Origin: Mycoavidus sp. HKI
Lineage (GTDB): Bacteria; Pseudomonadota; Gammaproteobacteria; Burkholderiales; Burkholderiaceae
Direction of reading: 5' to 3'
NCBI RefSeq assembly: GCF_020023735.2
Contig: NZ_CP076444.2
Span: forward strand, 1,627,501-1,691,500
Length of the DNA: 64,000 nucleotides
Part shown: one piece after another, positions 17,175 through 27,535 of the stretch
Layout: each line of letters starts with the position of its first letter
How positions within the stretch are numbered: position 1 is the stretch's first letter
Notes under the pieces: generated by a model
What the model saw: the letters and a program-made list of their open reading frames with translations, nothing else
Told to the model about the DNA's origin: nothing
Databases searched by the model: none
Translations under genes and position numbers: made by a program

Positions 17175-19034
17175 TCAGGCACGTTTGGCCAGTGTAGGCC
17201 CTACTTGCGGCGAATATTCTGGGACCCAACGCCGCAAATCGCGCCGCACTTCAGCGTCAGTTAAAATCCGGCGCTGCATCAGCCACGGCAACACTTCATC
17301 AAGTAACGCGCTAGGGACCTCCCGGGCACGCGCGATACGTAGTTTTATATGAGGCGTTGGCAGGGTTGTCTCATCACATGCGAGCAGTTCTTCATATAAT
17401 TTTTCACCAGGACGCAAGCCCGTGTATATGAGTTTAACTTGCTCATCGGCAAACCCATAAAGCCGAATTAGGTCACGCGCCAAATCAACAATCCGTACCG
17501 GTTGCCCCATATCGAGAATAAAAATCTCGCCGCCCTGCCCCATGCTTGACGCTTGCAATACCAATTGCGACGCTTCGGGAATCGTCATAAAAAAGCGCGT
17601 AATTTCTGGATGCGTAACGGTAACGGGGCCGCCTGTAGCAATTTGCTTTTCAAATTTTTGCACAACACTGCCAGCGCTGCCCAGTACATTGCCAAAACGC
17701 ACCGTCTCAAACTGCGTAAACTGAGTAGTCTGTTGTAATGCCTGACACGCCATTTCAGCCAAACGCTTACTCGCGCCCATGACATTCGTCGGATTGACCG
17801 CTTTATCAGTTGAAATCAGCACAAAATGCTTGATGCCCCAACGAATCGCTGCCCGCCCAACCCGATAGGTACCCAGCACATTATTGCGTACTGCTTGCCA
17901 GGCATTTAATTCTTCCATGAGGGGTACATGTTTATACGCCGCTGCATGAAAAACAATATACGGGGCATAGCGCTGCATGACCTGATCAAGCAATAAGGAG
18001 TCTTTTGCGTCGCCAACGATTGGCACCACGGATAGCCCAGGAAACTTGTCGCGCAACTCCTCGGTCAACGTATACATCGCATATTCGGAGAACTCAAACG
18101 CAATCAATTGCGCGGGGGCAAAACGCAAGATTTGCCGGCATAGCTCGGAACCAATCGAGCCACCCGCACCGCTCACCATCACGACTCGATCTTTGAGCAG
18201 CATTTCAACATGGGCAGTATCAATTGTAATCGGCTCTCTGCCCAACAGATCCTCTAGATTAATCTGCCGGATCCGCGACAAAAAAGCTTGCCCTTGCGTC
18301 AGCGGCGTCAAGGCTGGCAACACCAGCGCACGGACCCCCGCCCGCACGCACAGAGTAGCAACCTGCCGGTGGATCTCAAGCGGCGCCGATGGCATCGCAA
18401 TAATCACGTGCTCGGCCTTAAGTTCAGCTGTCCAGCGCTGCAACTCACTAATCGGCCCAAGGATTTTATAACCCTGAATCTCACGACCGCGCTTAGCCGG
18501 GTCATCATCGAGCAAGCCAACTAGCCGCCACTCGCTTGAACGCGTTAACTCACGCACTAGGCTCGCACCTGCGTTCCCCGCGCCCAACAGAAGCACCGGT
18601 TTACCCTGGGCAATCAGGCCACCATAACGATAAAACTCCCTTGTCGTACGATAGAGCGCCCGTGCCCCGCCCATAATCAGAAACAGAAAAACGGGGGCCA
18701 CGATAAACACCGAGCGCGGTATGATCGGGTTTGGCTGCAGCATCGCCGCGCCGATCATCACAGCCAGGGTACTGGCGCCAACCGCGCGCACGATGCGCAG
18801 TAAATCCGGCAAGCTCGCAAAAACCCAGATACCACGGTATAAGCCAAATATACGAAAAGCCAAGCCATGAATAGGCAGCGACCAGACCAATGCCCACAGC
18901 GCACTTTCTTTAAAATCTGGCGGTACTTCGCCATTAAAGCGAATCAGATAAGCTGCTAGCCAAGCGACGACAACCGCACTCAGATCAAAGAAGAAGACAA
19001 TCAAAGCAAGCCAAGTGGTCTTAAGTCGAAACAT
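17175..19034 (-). CDS. wbpM: Membrane-bound nucleotide-sugar 4,6-dehydratase, WbpM/CapD-like
   Basis: Large membrane SDR probably making UDP-4-keto-6-deoxy-GlcNAc from UDP-GlcNAc. The start is the ATG at 19034, which overlaps the TGA of the preceding gene (TGATG). It gives MFRLKTTWLALIVFFFDLSA, the first of about four membrane segments. A first Rossmann motif, VLLLGAGNAGASLV, is followed by the catalytic SDR domain with VVMVSGAGGSIGSELCRQIL, AAYKHVPLMEELNAWQAV and FVLISTDKAVNPTNVMGASKR. The serine-threonine-lysine pattern of this group replaces the usual SYK. Length 619 fits. Together with the next two genes it matches the wbpV-wbpL-wbpM end of O-antigen loci. Confidence 0.88.
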   Translation of the reverse strand: MFRLKTTWLALIVFFFDLSAVVVAWLAAYLIRFNGEVPPDFKESALWALVWSLPIHGLAFRIFGLYRGIWVFASLPDLLRIVRAVGASTLAVMIGAAMLQPNPIIPRSVFIVAPVFLFLIMGGARALYRTTREFYRYGGLIAQGKPVLLLGAGNAGASLVRELTRSSEWRLVGLLDDDPAKRGREIQGYKILGPISELQRWTAELKAEHVIIAMPSAPLEIHRQVATLCVRAGVRALVLPALTPLTQGQAFLSRIRQINLEDLLGREPITIDTAHVEMLLKDRVVMVSGAGGSIGSELCRQILRFAPAQLIAFEFSEYAMYTLTEELRDKFPGLSVVPIVGDAKDSLLLDQVMQRYAPYIVFHAAAYKHVPLMEELNAWQAVRNNVLGTYRVGRAAIRWGIKHFVLISTDKAVNPTNVMGASKRLAEMACQALQQTTQFTQFETVRFGNVLGSAGSVVQKFEKQIATGGPVTVTHPEITRFFMTIPEASQLVLQASSMGQGGEIFILDMGQPVRIVDLARDLIRLYGFADEQVKLIYTGLRPGEKLYEELLACDETTLPTPHIKLRIARAREVPSALLDEVLPWLMQRRILTDAEVRRDLRRWVPEYSPQVGPTLAKRA

Positions 19035-20050
19035 CAGCGAGTTCCTTCCCGAATATATTGAAGCCAGCGATAATCGATGCGCGCCCCCAATAAAATTAAT
19101 ATCAGCGCCCACACGGCAAGCCCTGTCCACTGCATGTCTACTGACACGTGCAAGCCAATCAGCGCTAAGCCCGCACTAGCCGCCATTAAGCCACACGCAA
19201 CTCGGACTGGAGCCAGATGGTTGCCATTCATTTGGATCATCCGCTGATAATAATGTGTGCGATGCGCTTGCCAAAATTTCTCGCCACGCAACAAACGCTT
19301 ACATAATGTCACCGACGCATCCGCAATAAATGGCGAAAACACGAGCGCTGGAAACCAAAACGGCCAAACTTCACGCAGCCAACCTAAAAAACCTAGCGCG
19401 CCAGCTAAAAAACCCAATGGCACAGATCCTGCATCTCCTAAAAATACACGTGCCGGCGACCAATTAAACACCAAAAAACCGACGGCGGCGCCCGCAACTA
19501 AGGCAGCAGCGCCCGCCAAATCAGGAGCAGCTGCTGCGGCGGCCATGGCATACGCACCAAACCCAAAGAGCGCCATGCCGCCTGCTAGGCCATCAGCACC
19601 GTCCATAAAGTTGTACAAATTGATCAGCCATAGTAGTAAAAACGAGATCAATACAAACTGCCAACCCGCCAGCGATAGAGAAAATCCTAGCATCACCGTC
19701 AGCACTGCCAGTCCATGGGCCGCAAATCGCACACGCGCAGAAAGACCACGCCGGTCATCAAATTGCGACACGAAAGCCAGAAATAATGCAGCAAAGGCTA
19801 TTGGCCACAAGGTCCGCGTCCAAAATATCATGCCTATCACGATAGTAGGCACCATCGCCCACCCGCCAATACGGGGCGTAATCTGGGTATGCAATGAACG
19901 ATGATTCGGCACATCAGGAGCAAACTGCCGGCTCTTGTCCAGCGCCAGCAAACACCGCAAAATGACCGCAACCGTCGCCGCCGCAACTAACGCCAAACCC
20001 GGCAATTGAAACCAAATCGAGGATACGTCGAGCATATTAGATAAGGTCAT
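19034..20050 (-). CDS. Undecaprenyl-phosphate sugar-1-phosphate transferase, WecA/WbpL-like
   Basis: Polytopic membrane enzyme that starts O-antigen assembly by transferring a HexNAc-1-phosphate to undecaprenyl phosphate. Many hydrophobic helices are visible. The diagnostic aspartate motif is WLINLYNFMDGADGLAGG, and the second is RVFLGDAGSVPLGFLAG. The C-terminal cytoplasmic loop has the HRTHYYQRM histidines. Start at 20050; a second ATG five codons later is possible. Its stop overlaps the dehydratase start. Whether the donor is UDP-GlcNAc, UDP-FucNAc or UDP-QuiNAc cannot be read from the sequence. Confidence 0.88.
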   Translation of the reverse strand: MTLSNMLDVSSIWFQLPGLALVAAATVAVILRCLLALDKSRQFAPDVPNHRSLHTQITPRIGGWAMVPTIVIGMIFWTRTLWPIAFAALFLAFVSQFDDRRGLSARVRFAAHGLAVLTVMLGFSLSLAGWQFVLISFLLLWLINLYNFMDGADGLAGGMALFGFGAYAMAAAAAAPDLAGAAALVAGAAVGFLVFNWSPARVFLGDAGSVPLGFLAGALGFLGWLREVWPFWFPALVFSPFIADASVTLCKRLLRGEKFWQAHRTHYYQRMIQMNGNHLAPVRVACGLMAASAGLALIGLHVSVDMQWTGLAVWALILILLGARIDYRWLQYIREGTR

Positions 20051-20117
20051 ATAAAATCACGCAAAATTGGCTAGGCATCCGTTCACTCTTTTTATTTTTG
20101 TCGGCGCCAACTCTGAT

Positions 20118-21086
20118 TCATTTTACTACGGTCTCCGCAGACTCTTGATGCCAAGTTGCGGTGCGCAACAATCCTGCCTCAATGGCATACGGCGGCGACC
20201 AATTTAAGGCCGTACGCACTTGCGTGATATCAAGTCGTAATGGCTGAAGCAAGCGATTGATCTGCATCGTGCGGCCCGTCAAACGGCCAAGCCAAGCAAG
20301 CCAGGGCAACGGCACGCACCATAACCGAGCAGGCGTGCCCAGTGCACGGCCAAGCGCCGCCGCCAGTTGTGCGGTGGACAAGTCAACGCCATCGCTGACA
20401 TGAAAAACCCGGTCGGCCGCGGCTGGGTGTGTGACACACTGAGCAATAACATCGGCCAGGTTTTCTACATAGATAAAACTGCGCTGGGCTTGCGCCTTAC
20501 CTAACGGTAGTGGAAAACCACGGTGAATCGCACGCATAAGCTGCAGAAAATTAGCGCGTACACCCGGACCATAGACCAGCGGTGGGCGCACAATCACGAT
20601 TTCCATCCCCGTCTCACGACCCAGTACAATCAATGCCGTTTCAGCTTCGTATTTTGAAATGCCATAAGGATCCGTTGGCGCGGGCGTATCTTCTTCACGC
20701 CATGGCCTGCCAGGTTCCGCCTCACCCAGTGCTTTGACACTGCTCACAAAAATAAAGCGTCGAGCCCCAGCACGCACCGCAGCGTGTGCAACCCGCAATG
20801 TGCCGATAACGTTAGTTGCACGAAATGCCTCTAGCGGCGCTGACGATGAATCGCGCAATAAATGTACGCGAGCGGCCAGGTGAATCACTACCTGCGGCGG
20901 TGCAGCGCCAGCCAAAGTATTTTCTATACCGGCAAAATCCGCTGCCTCATGCACCAGCTCCGGCAAAACGCTACCGCCAATACTGGCGCGCCGCACCAGC
21001 ATACTGACTGAATGCCCTTCAGTTGTAAGCCTGCGGCACACCGCACGACCAATAAAACCGTTAGCGCCAGTGACAAGAACATTCAT
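20118..21086 (-). CDS. NAD-dependent sugar epimerase/reductase, extended SDR (WbpV/WbpK-like)
   Basis: A 322-residue SDR with the nucleotide loop MNVLVTGANGFIGRAVCRRL, the catalytic FVSSVKALGE and DPYGISKYEAE (YxxxK), and IVRPPLVYGPGVRANF. Immediately followed by a WecA-like initiator and a WbpM-like dehydratase, it most probably reduces or epimerises the 4-keto-6-deoxy-HexNAc made by the dehydratase. The result would be UDP-QuiNAc or UDP-FucNAc for the first sugar. The exact activity is inferred from context only. It is the first gene of the minus-strand O-antigen operon. The 107 bp upstream to nrdR would hold the promoter. Confidence 0.78.
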   Translation of the reverse strand: MNVLVTGANGFIGRAVCRRLTTEGHSVSMLVRRASIGGSVLPELVHEAADFAGIENTLAGAAPPQVVIHLAARVHLLRDSSSAPLEAFRATNVIGTLRVAHAAVRAGARRFIFVSSVKALGEAEPGRPWREEDTPAPTDPYGISKYEAETALIVLGRETGMEIVIVRPPLVYGPGVRANFLQLMRAIHRGFPLPLGKAQAQRSFIYVENLADVIAQCVTHPAAADRVFHVSDGVDLSTAQLAAALGRALGTPARLWCVPLPWLAWLGRLTGRTMQINRLLQPLRLDITQVRTALNWSPPYAIEAGLLRTATWHQESAETVVK

Positions 21087-21193
21087 TTATTAATTGCGCA
21101 TTAAGGCGGGGAAATTATGGAGTATAAGCCCAAATTATGTTAAAACGCCTCATGTAATAGAGACATATAAATCAACACTTAGAGGCATATAAG

Positions 21194-21676
21194 TCAACGC
21201 TTGCGGGGCAGCGTCTCAGTTGTTGGCAATTGCTTAATTTCTGTAATAACCTGTTGAAACTCAGCAATATCTTCAAAGCTCCGATACACTGATGCAAAAC
21301 GCACATAGGCTATTTTATCGAGCTGGCGCAGTTCATTCATGACCAGTTCACCCAGCTTATCGCTATAGATTTCTCGCTCTCCTGTACTCAACAATTGATA
21401 TTCGATCCGTGCAATGGCATCGTCTACCGCCTCTGCGCTGACCGGGCGTTTACGCAGCGCCAGTTGCATACTCGCAGCCACCTTATGGCGATCAAATTCG
21501 ACCCGGCTACCCTCTTTTTTAACCACCGTGGGCAACGTGAGCTCGACTCGCTCATAAGTTGTAAAGCGTTTATCGCACTCAGGACAGCGCCGGCGGCGAC
21601 GAATGACAGCGCCATCCTCCGCCACACGGGAATCAGCCACTTGGGTATCTTCATGCTGGCAGAAAGGACAGCGCAT
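21194..21676 (-). CDS. nrdR: Transcriptional repressor NrdR
   Basis: A 160-residue zinc-ribbon/ATP-cone regulator that represses ribonucleotide reductase genes when dATP is bound. The N-terminal zinc ribbon [17 protein letters not shown] with [16 protein letters not shown] holds the four cysteines. The ATP-cone follows with [20 protein letters not shown]. Length and domain order are standard. It lies 6 bp after the glyA stop codon on the same strand, an arrangement common in this family. Confidence 0.95.
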   Translation of the reverse strand: MRCPFCQHEDTQVADSRVAEDGAVIRRRRRCPECDKRFTTYERVELTLPTVVKKEGSRVEFDRHKVAASMQLALRKRPVSAEAVDDAIARIEYQLLSTGEREIYSDKLGELVMNELRQLDKIAYVRFASVYRSFEDIAEFQQVITEIKQLPTTETLPRKR

Positions 21677-21682
21677 AGCGGC

Positions 21683-22930
21683 TTAAAGATAAACTGGAAA
21701 GCGCTTGGTCAACGCGGCGACCTGGCTCCGCACCCGTTCAAGCGTGGCACTATCATGAGGCGCATCCAACACATCGGCCACCAAATGACCCACTTGCTCA
21801 GCTTCGGCAGTTTTGAAACCACGCGTTGTCATGGCCGGAGAACCTAGGCGGATACCACTTGTCACAAAGGGCTTTTCAGGGTCATTAGGAATCGCATTTT
21901 TATTCACCGTGATATGCGCCTCACCTAATGCAGCTTCGGCCACCTTACCCGTAATGTGCTTAGCACGCAGGTCAACCAGCATCACGTGACTTTCAGTACG
22001 CCCCGAAACAATCCGCAAGCCTCGTTTCACGAGGGTTTCCGCCAGCACGCGTGCATTGTCTAGCACTTGCTGCTGATATTGCTTGAATTCTGGCAACAGT
22101 GCTTCCTGAAACGCGACCGCTTTAGCACCAATCACATGCATCAACGGGCCACCTTGAATGCCCGGAAAAATGGCCGAATTAATGGCTTTCTCGTGTTCGG
22201 CTTTCATCAAGATGACACCACCGCGCGGACCACGCAAGCTCTTATGCGTAGTCGTCGTCACAAAATCGGCATGCGGCACTGGATTGGGGTAAAGACCTGC
22301 GGCAATCAAGCCGGCGTAATGAGCCATGTCCACCATAAAATAAGCGCCGACCGACTTCGCGATACTCGCCAGCCGGGCAAAATCAATCTGCAATGAAAAT
22401 GCTGAGGCGCCGGCAATGATTAATTTTGGAGAATGTTTTTTAGCCAGTTGGGCCGCTGCTTCATAGTCGATATCTTCAGCATCATTTAACCCATAACTCA
22501 CCACATTGAACCATTTACCCGACATATTGACAGGCGAACCATGCGTTAAGTGTCCACCATGCGCCAAACTCATCCCCATAATGGTGTCGCCCGGCTTTAA
22601 CATGGCAAAAAACACCCCCTGATTGGCCTGCGAGCCAGAATTAGGTTGCACATTTGCCGCCTCAGCGCCAAATAGCATTTTGACCCGATCAAGCGCCAGT
22701 TGCTCAACCTTATCGACATATTCACAGCCGCCGTAATAACGCTTGCCCGGATAACCTTCCGCATATTTATTCGTCAATTGCGACCCTTGCGCTGCCATCA
22801 CCGCCGGGCTGGTATAGTTTTCCGATGCAATCAGCTCAATATGCGCCTCTTGCCGCTGGTCTTCTTGTTGGATTGCCTGCCATAATTCAGGATCGATACT
22901 TGCAATGGTGTACTTCGTTTTGTCAAACAT
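21683..22930 (-). CDS. glyA: Serine hydroxymethyltransferase
   Basis: PLP enzyme converting serine and tetrahydrofolate to glycine and methylene-tetrahydrofolate in the cytoplasm. Hallmarks are [40 protein letters not shown], the PLP-lysine region [19 protein letters not shown] and [15 protein letters not shown]. The 415-residue length is standard. The gene starts at 22930; the following 280 bp to the divergent SDR gene should hold both promoters. Confidence 0.97.
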   Translation of the reverse strand: MFDKTKYTIASIDPELWQAIQQEDQRQEAHIELIASENYTSPAVMAAQGSQLTNKYAEGYPGKRYYGGCEYVDKVEQLALDRVKMLFGAEAANVQPNSGSQANQGVFFAMLKPGDTIMGMSLAHGGHLTHGSPVNMSGKWFNVVSYGLNDAEDIDYEAAAQLAKKHSPKLIIAGASAFSLQIDFARLASIAKSVGAYFMVDMAHYAGLIAAGLYPNPVPHADFVTTTTHKSLRGPRGGVILMKAEHEKAINSAIFPGIQGGPLMHVIGAKAVAFQEALLPEFKQYQQQVLDNARVLAETLVKRGLRIVSGRTESHVMLVDLRAKHITGKVAEAALGEAHITVNKNAIPNDPEKPFVTSGIRLGSPAMTTRGFKTAEAEQVGHLVADVLDAPHDSATLERVRSQVAALTKRFPVYL

Positions 22931-23214
22931 GGAAATGTCTTTAATGAGTCAAGATAACTGGATCGAAAAAACCGCTTTGAAGTACAAGCGGGCAAACGTT
23001 TTGAGAGGATTAATTGATCATCTTACACAAAATTTTTGATAGTCTTTAATTATGCAGGGCTTTTCCTTTAGTAGCAAAAACCTGCCCTAAGCAAACTCAA
23101 CGCTATACTATGCTCGCTATATAAAGCACTCCCCGCCTTTGCTCTACCCATCTAGAGAGCAATCTGCATAGCAAGCGGAGAAAACCTCAATCATACAATA
23201 AGGTGCACAATAAG

Positions 23215-23961
23215 ATGATCGTACTCATTACTGGCGCTTCCGCCGGCTTTGGTCAGGCCATTGCGAAAACCTTTGCGCGTGCAGGCCATCGCATCATAGC
23301 AACCGCCCGCCGGGCTGACCGCTTACAAGCGCTAGCCGATGAAGTTGGCGAGCACTTACTGCCGATCACGCTTGATGTACGTGACCATGACGCCATCGCC
23401 GCCCTACCTAGCTCACTGCCCCCGGCCTTTGCCGAGGTCGATGTCCTCGTCAACAATGCCGGCCTAGCGCTCGGCTTGGCGCCGGCGCAACAGGCTGACC
23501 TGAATGACTGGCAGACCGTCATAGACACGAATATCAATGGCCTGGTACGAATGACCCATGCCTTTTTGCCTGGGATGGTTGAACGTAACCGAGGCCATAT
23601 CATTAATGTGAGTTCAATTGCCGCCAATTACGCCTATCCAGGCAGTAATATCTACGGCGCCAGCAAAGCTTTTGTGCGGCACTTCAGCCTCAATTTACGC
23701 GCTGACCTAGCCGGCACCGCATTACGCGTGACAGATATTCAACCCGGCTTATGCGGCGGTACCGAGTTTTCAAATGTGCGTTTTAGGGGCGATGATGAAA
23801 AAGCCACCGCGCTCTATCAAAATGCACAGCCGTTAACGGCAGAAGATATTGCCGAAACAATCTATTGGATCGCCAACCGTCCCGCGCATGTTAACGTTAA
23901 CACCATCGAACTGATGCCCGTTACGCAATCATTTAGCGCCTTAACGGTGCACCGGGAATAG
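23215..23961 (+). CDS. Short-chain dehydrogenase, YdfG-like (NADP-dependent 3-hydroxy acid dehydrogenase)
   Basis: Classical SDR of 248 residues from the ATG at 23215, which has AAGG about 11 nt upstream; a GTG at 23203 is less likely. Seen are the cofactor loop ITGASAGFGQAIAKTF, VLVNNAGLALGLAP, the catalytic serine in INVSSIAANYAYPGS and IYGASKAF (YxxxK), then the PGLCGGTEFSNVRF loop. These loops match E. coli YdfG, which oxidises serine/allo-threonine and reduces 3-oxo acids. It stands just before tolQ, where related genomes usually carry ybgC. Confidence 0.85.
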   Translation: MIVLITGASAGFGQAIAKTFARAGHRIIATARRADRLQALADEVGEHLLPITLDVRDHDAIAALPSSLPPAFAEVDVLVNNAGLALGLAPAQQADLNDWQTVIDTNINGLVRMTHAFLPGMVERNRGHIINVSSIAANYAYPGSNIYGASKAFVRHFSLNLRADLAGTALRVTDIQPGLCGGTEFSNVRFRGDDEKATALYQNAQPLTAEDIAETIYWIANRPAHVNVNTIELMPVTQSFSALTVHRE

Positions 23962-24011
23962 CCCTCCCCCAATTCGTACGCTTACCTCACCTGCTCTTTG
24001 CGCTTTATATT

Positions 24012-24692
24012 ATGTCTGCCACCCAAGATTTATCAATCTTTTCTCTCGTTCTGCATGCTAGCGTATTGGCGCAAGCCGTTATGGCATTACTGCTCGCGCT
24101 ATCGTTAACGTCATGGACATTTATTTTCAGAAAATGGTTTGCTTTACGCAACGCGCGCGCGCAAACCGAGCGTTTTGAACATAATTTTTGGGCCGGAGGG
24201 GATTTGCAGGCGCTCTATCATAGTACCGTTGAGCACCGTCATAGCACCGGCGCGCTGGCCCGGATTTTTGAAACCGGCATGCGCGAATTCTTAAAAGCAA
24301 AAGAAAAAAATATGACTGACGCCAGCGCCATTCTAGACAATGCCCGGCGTGCAATGCGGGCGGCTTTTCAGCGCGAAATGGATGCGCTTGAAGCCAATCT
24401 CTCTTTTTTAGCTTCAGTAGGTTCTGTCAGTCCGTATATCGGCCTGCTTGGCACGGTGTGGGGCATTATGAATTCATTTCGCGGCTTAGCCAACGTCCAG
24501 CAGGCCAGCCTCGCCAACGTTGCGCCCGGCATTGCCGAAGCACTGGTCGCTACTGCGATTGGTTTATTTGCGGCCATTCCAGCAGTCGTTGCCTACAATC
24601 GCTACGCGCATGATATAGACCGGCTATCGATGCGCTTTGAAACTTTTATTGAAGAATTTTCAAATATTTTGCAACGACACACTCACGCCTAG
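24012..24692 (+). CDS. tolQ: Tol-Pal system proton channel subunit TolQ
   Basis: Inner-membrane MotA/ExbB-type protein of 226 residues with three hydrophobic segments (near residues 15-38, 135-155 and 170-190). The conserved second-half motifs are LASVGSVSPYIGLLGTVWGIM and PGIAEALVATAIGLFAAIPAVVAYN, which contain the channel-lining threonines. With TolR it uses the proton gradient to energise TolA for outer-membrane constriction at division. First gene of the complete tol-pal operon here. Confidence 0.96.
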   Translation: MSATQDLSIFSLVLHASVLAQAVMALLLALSLTSWTFIFRKWFALRNARAQTERFEHNFWAGGDLQALYHSTVEHRHSTGALARIFETGMREFLKAKEKNMTDASAILDNARRAMRAAFQREMDALEANLSFLASVGSVSPYIGLLGTVWGIMNSFRGLANVQQASLANVAPGIAEALVATAIGLFAAIPAVVAYNRYAHDIDRLSMRFETFIEEFSNILQRHTHA

Positions 24693-24734
24693 CCTTAGGT
24701 TTGCAAATACCCTTGTTTTTAAGAGAACGTCCCA

Positions 24735-25175
24735 ATGCCCGCCACTTCTATCCGATCTACGAGGCGTAGCCGCCGCGCCATGGCTGAGATTAATGTCGTG
24801 CCTTATATTGATGTGATGCTCGTATTGCTTGTCATCTTTATGGTGACAGCACCACTTGTCGCCCCTTCAATCATCCATTTGCCAAGCGTTAACAACGCTA
24901 CACCCGCACCCCATGCGCCACCTATTATCGTCAATATCCGCGCTAACGGAGAACTATCCGTACGCTATAAAAGTGGCGGTAAGATGCGCGAAGACACTCT
25001 GTCCAAGACTGAGTTGGATACCTTCCTACAAAAACAGCAGCACTTAGTGCCCGAACAACCCGTGGTGATTGCAGCCGATAAAAATACCCAATATCAGACC
25101 GTGATGACCGTCATGTCCGATCTAAAAACTCGGGGTATCAAACGCGTCGGCTTATACGTTCAAGCTTCCAAATGA
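24735..25175 (+). CDS. tolR: Tol-Pal system protein TolR
   Basis: ExbD/TolR-type protein of 146 residues with one N-terminal transmembrane helix. The helix contains the conserved proton-carrying aspartate in INVVPYIDVMLVLLVIFMV. A periplasmic domain follows with VVIAADKNTQYQTVMTVMSDL, the family's dimer segment. It pairs with TolQ to form the stator. The stop overlaps the tolA start (ATGA). Confidence 0.96.
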   Translation: MPATSIRSTRRSRRAMAEINVVPYIDVMLVLLVIFMVTAPLVAPSIIHLPSVNNATPAPHAPPIIVNIRANGELSVRYKSGGKMREDTLSKTELDTFLQKQQHLVPEQPVVIAADKNTQYQTVMTVMSDLKTRGIKRVGLYVQASK

Positions 25176-26026
25176 AACACGACACTCTATCTCCATTTCA
25201 CCCACCGCGCGAGCGCGGCACCCGGCGCGCCCTGGTGTTTGCAGTGCTGACGCACGCTTTATTATTTGCCCTTTTATTCTACGGCATCAGTTGGCAAAGT
25301 AACCCGCCCGCGGGCGTCGAGGCTGAGCTATGGAGTTCAATGCCAGAAACAACGCCTGACGCTGCGCCGCCCCCCGAAGTTGCAGATAAAGCGGAGTCGG
25401 CTCTGCCTAGCCCCTCTCCCAGCCAATCTGAGCAAGCCGAGATCGCCCTCCAACAAGCCAAACGTAAGCTAGAAACGCAGCAGCAGCAATTAACCCAGCT
25501 TCAGCAACAACAAGAAGCCCAAAAGATAAAAGAACGCCAACAACAGGCCGCTCAAGAAAAAAAAGCCCGAGAAGCAGAACGTAAGCAGCAGCTAGCCGAA
25601 CAACAAAAAATGCTACGTGCTCAGCAACAGGCTCAAGAATTAGCCAAGCAACAACGCCAAGCACGCCTGTCAGCACTCCAAGGCATTGCGGGCCACAGCC
25701 CGTCTACCGATGGGCTAACCAGTGCCGGTAAAGACGCCGGCAGTGGCGGCCACAGCTCGCCTGGCTATGTCGATAAAGTACGACGGCATGTTAAATCGAA
25801 TATGGCCTTCAACGCAGACGCAACCGATGGCAACCCACAAGCGGTGGTAGCCGTTCAATGCGCCCCCGATGGGTCGATCCTAAACGCACAAATCATACAT
25901 GCAAGCGGTAACCCCGCATGGGACGATGCGGTCTTGCGCGCAGTCCAAAAATCAGACCCTATGCCACGCGACAGCAATGGCAAAGCACCGTCTAATTTTA
26001 CTTTTACGTATCGCCTGAATGATTAA
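25172..26026 (+). CDS. tolA: Tol-Pal system protein TolA
   Basis: Bitopic protein of 284 residues that spans the periplasm. Domain I is a membrane anchor (ALVFAVLTHALLFALLFYG) followed by AELWSSMPE. Domain II, about residues 85-170, is a very polar Gln/Lys/Glu/Ala-rich helix. Domain III, about residues 190-284, is a TonB-like globular domain with VRRHVKSNMAFNADATDGNP and AVVAVQCAPDGSIL, whose cysteine is a family feature. Four-base overlap with tolR indicates coupled translation. Confidence 0.95.
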   Translation: MKHDTLSPFHPPRERGTRRALVFAVLTHALLFALLFYGISWQSNPPAGVEAELWSSMPETTPDAAPPPEVADKAESALPSPSPSQSEQAEIALQQAKRKLETQQQQLTQLQQQQEAQKIKERQQQAAQEKKAREAERKQQLAEQQKMLRAQQQAQELAKQQRQARLSALQGIAGHSPSTDGLTSAGKDAGSGGHSSPGYVDKVRRHVKSNMAFNADATDGNPQAVVAVQCAPDGSILNAQIIHASGNPAWDDAVLRAVQKSDPMPRDSNGKAPSNFTFTYRLND

Positions 26027-26164
26027 GCTAAGTTTTGTCCCTCTAACCGAACTCAGAGCCCTATATGCAAACATGCAACGCTTTCGCAAAGCTAACTGCC
26101 ATGCTATTTTGCTACCTGTTACCATAGACCTGTAGTTGAGACGAAATACAAACCTAAATTCATT

Positions 26165-27460
26165 ATGAACTCAATCATCCAGCGTATTCTCAGAGCAGTG
26201 ATAGCAGGCTGCTTGCTTGTCACGACCGCTACCGCCCACGCGCAACTTAAGATTGATATTACTGGCGTCGGCTCAAACTTTTTACCTATTGCCGTCGCAG
26301 CTTTTCGCGATGAAAGCGCAGCGTCTCAGCAAGTTAGCGAAATTATTCGCGCCGATTTAGCGCGCAGCGGTCGGTTTTCAAACATCCATGCAGGCCTGGC
26401 GCCGATTGCCGAAACCAACATAGTTGACTTAGGCAGCTGGCGAGCAAAAGGGGCGGATGCCCTGGTGACTGGCAGCGTCGCTCATTTGGCAAATGGTCAT
26501 TATGAAGTGCGCTTTCGACTCTACGATACAGTCAAACAGCAGGATCTCAGCGGGCTTGCGCTCATCAGTCCAGCCAGTGAGCTACGCCTGAGCGCCCACA
26601 AAATCGCCGACTATATTTATCAGAAATTACTTGGCGAGCGCGGTATTTTTGCAACCCACCTCTCCTATGTGGCACACACTGGCGGCCAGTATCAACTACA
26701 ACGCGCCGACTCCGACGGGCAAAACGCACGTACCGTTCTGACCAGCTCCGAGCCCATCATTTCGCCTGCTTGGTCGCCCAATGGCACTAAAGTGGCTTAT
26801 GTCTCATTTGAGCACAAAAAACCCGTTATCTATGTACAGGATTTGCTCTCAGAGCAACGTACCGCGGTTTCAAATCAAAAAGGAAGTAATAGCGCGCCCG
26901 CCTGGTCCCCCGATGGCAATCAGCTTGCCGTTGCCCTTTCACTAACTGGCAACACACAAATTTATAGTATCAACGCCAATGGCACCGGTTTACGGCGCCT
27001 CTCAAACAGCAGCAGTATTGATACCGAGCCACGCTTTTCTCCCGACGGACACTCTATTTATTTCACCAGTGATCGCGGCGGCGCGCCGCAAATCTACAGA
27101 ATGTCAGTTCAAGGCGAAGCCACTGCCGGCGCTGCCCAGCGCATTACTTTCAAAGGTAGTGAAAACACCAGCCCGCGCCTGAGTCCAGATGGCAAGCTAC
27201 TCGCGTATATTTCGCGCGTAAACGGTGCCCTCAAGCTTCATGTACAAGAAATCAGCACGGGTGAGGCGATTGCGCTAACCGACACCGACTTCGATGAATC
27301 CCCTAGCTTCTCGGCTAACGGTAAATATATTCTATATGCAACTCGCGTAGAGCAGCGTGGCGTACTCGCCGCAGTCTCTACCGATGGCCGTACACGTCAA
27401 ATCCTGTCGATTAAAGATGGAAATATACGCGAGCCCTCTTGGGGACCTTTTACGGAATAA
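26165..27460 (+). CDS. tolB: Tol-Pal system periplasmic protein TolB
   Basis: A 431-residue periplasmic protein with a cleavable signal peptide ([20 protein letters not shown], cleavage after AHA). It has an N-terminal domain beginning [20 protein letters not shown] and a C-terminal six-bladed propeller. The blades show repeated [41 protein letters not shown] and [13 protein letters not shown] units. TolB binds Pal and is displaced by TolA. Same operon, 138 bp after tolA. Confidence 0.97.
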   Translation: MNSIIQRILRAVIAGCLLVTTATAHAQLKIDITGVGSNFLPIAVAAFRDESAASQQVSEIIRADLARSGRFSNIHAGLAPIAETNIVDLGSWRAKGADALVTGSVAHLANGHYEVRFRLYDTVKQQDLSGLALISPASELRLSAHKIADYIYQKLLGERGIFATHLSYVAHTGGQYQLQRADSDGQNARTVLTSSEPIISPAWSPNGTKVAYVSFEHKKPVIYVQDLLSEQRTAVSNQKGSNSAPAWSPDGNQLAVALSLTGNTQIYSINANGTGLRRLSNSSSIDTEPRFSPDGHSIYFTSDRGGAPQIYRMSVQGEATAGAAQRITFKGSENTSPRLSPDGKLLAYISRVNGALKLHVQEISTGEAIALTDTDFDESPSFSANGKYILYATRVEQRGVLAAVSTDGRTRQILSIKDGNIREPSWGPFTE

Positions 27461-27535
27461 AGGACACTACACCCATCCAGGCCAACTAAAACATAGCACG
27501 AAATATTTTTTGCTAGACCTTCAGGAGTTGAAAAA

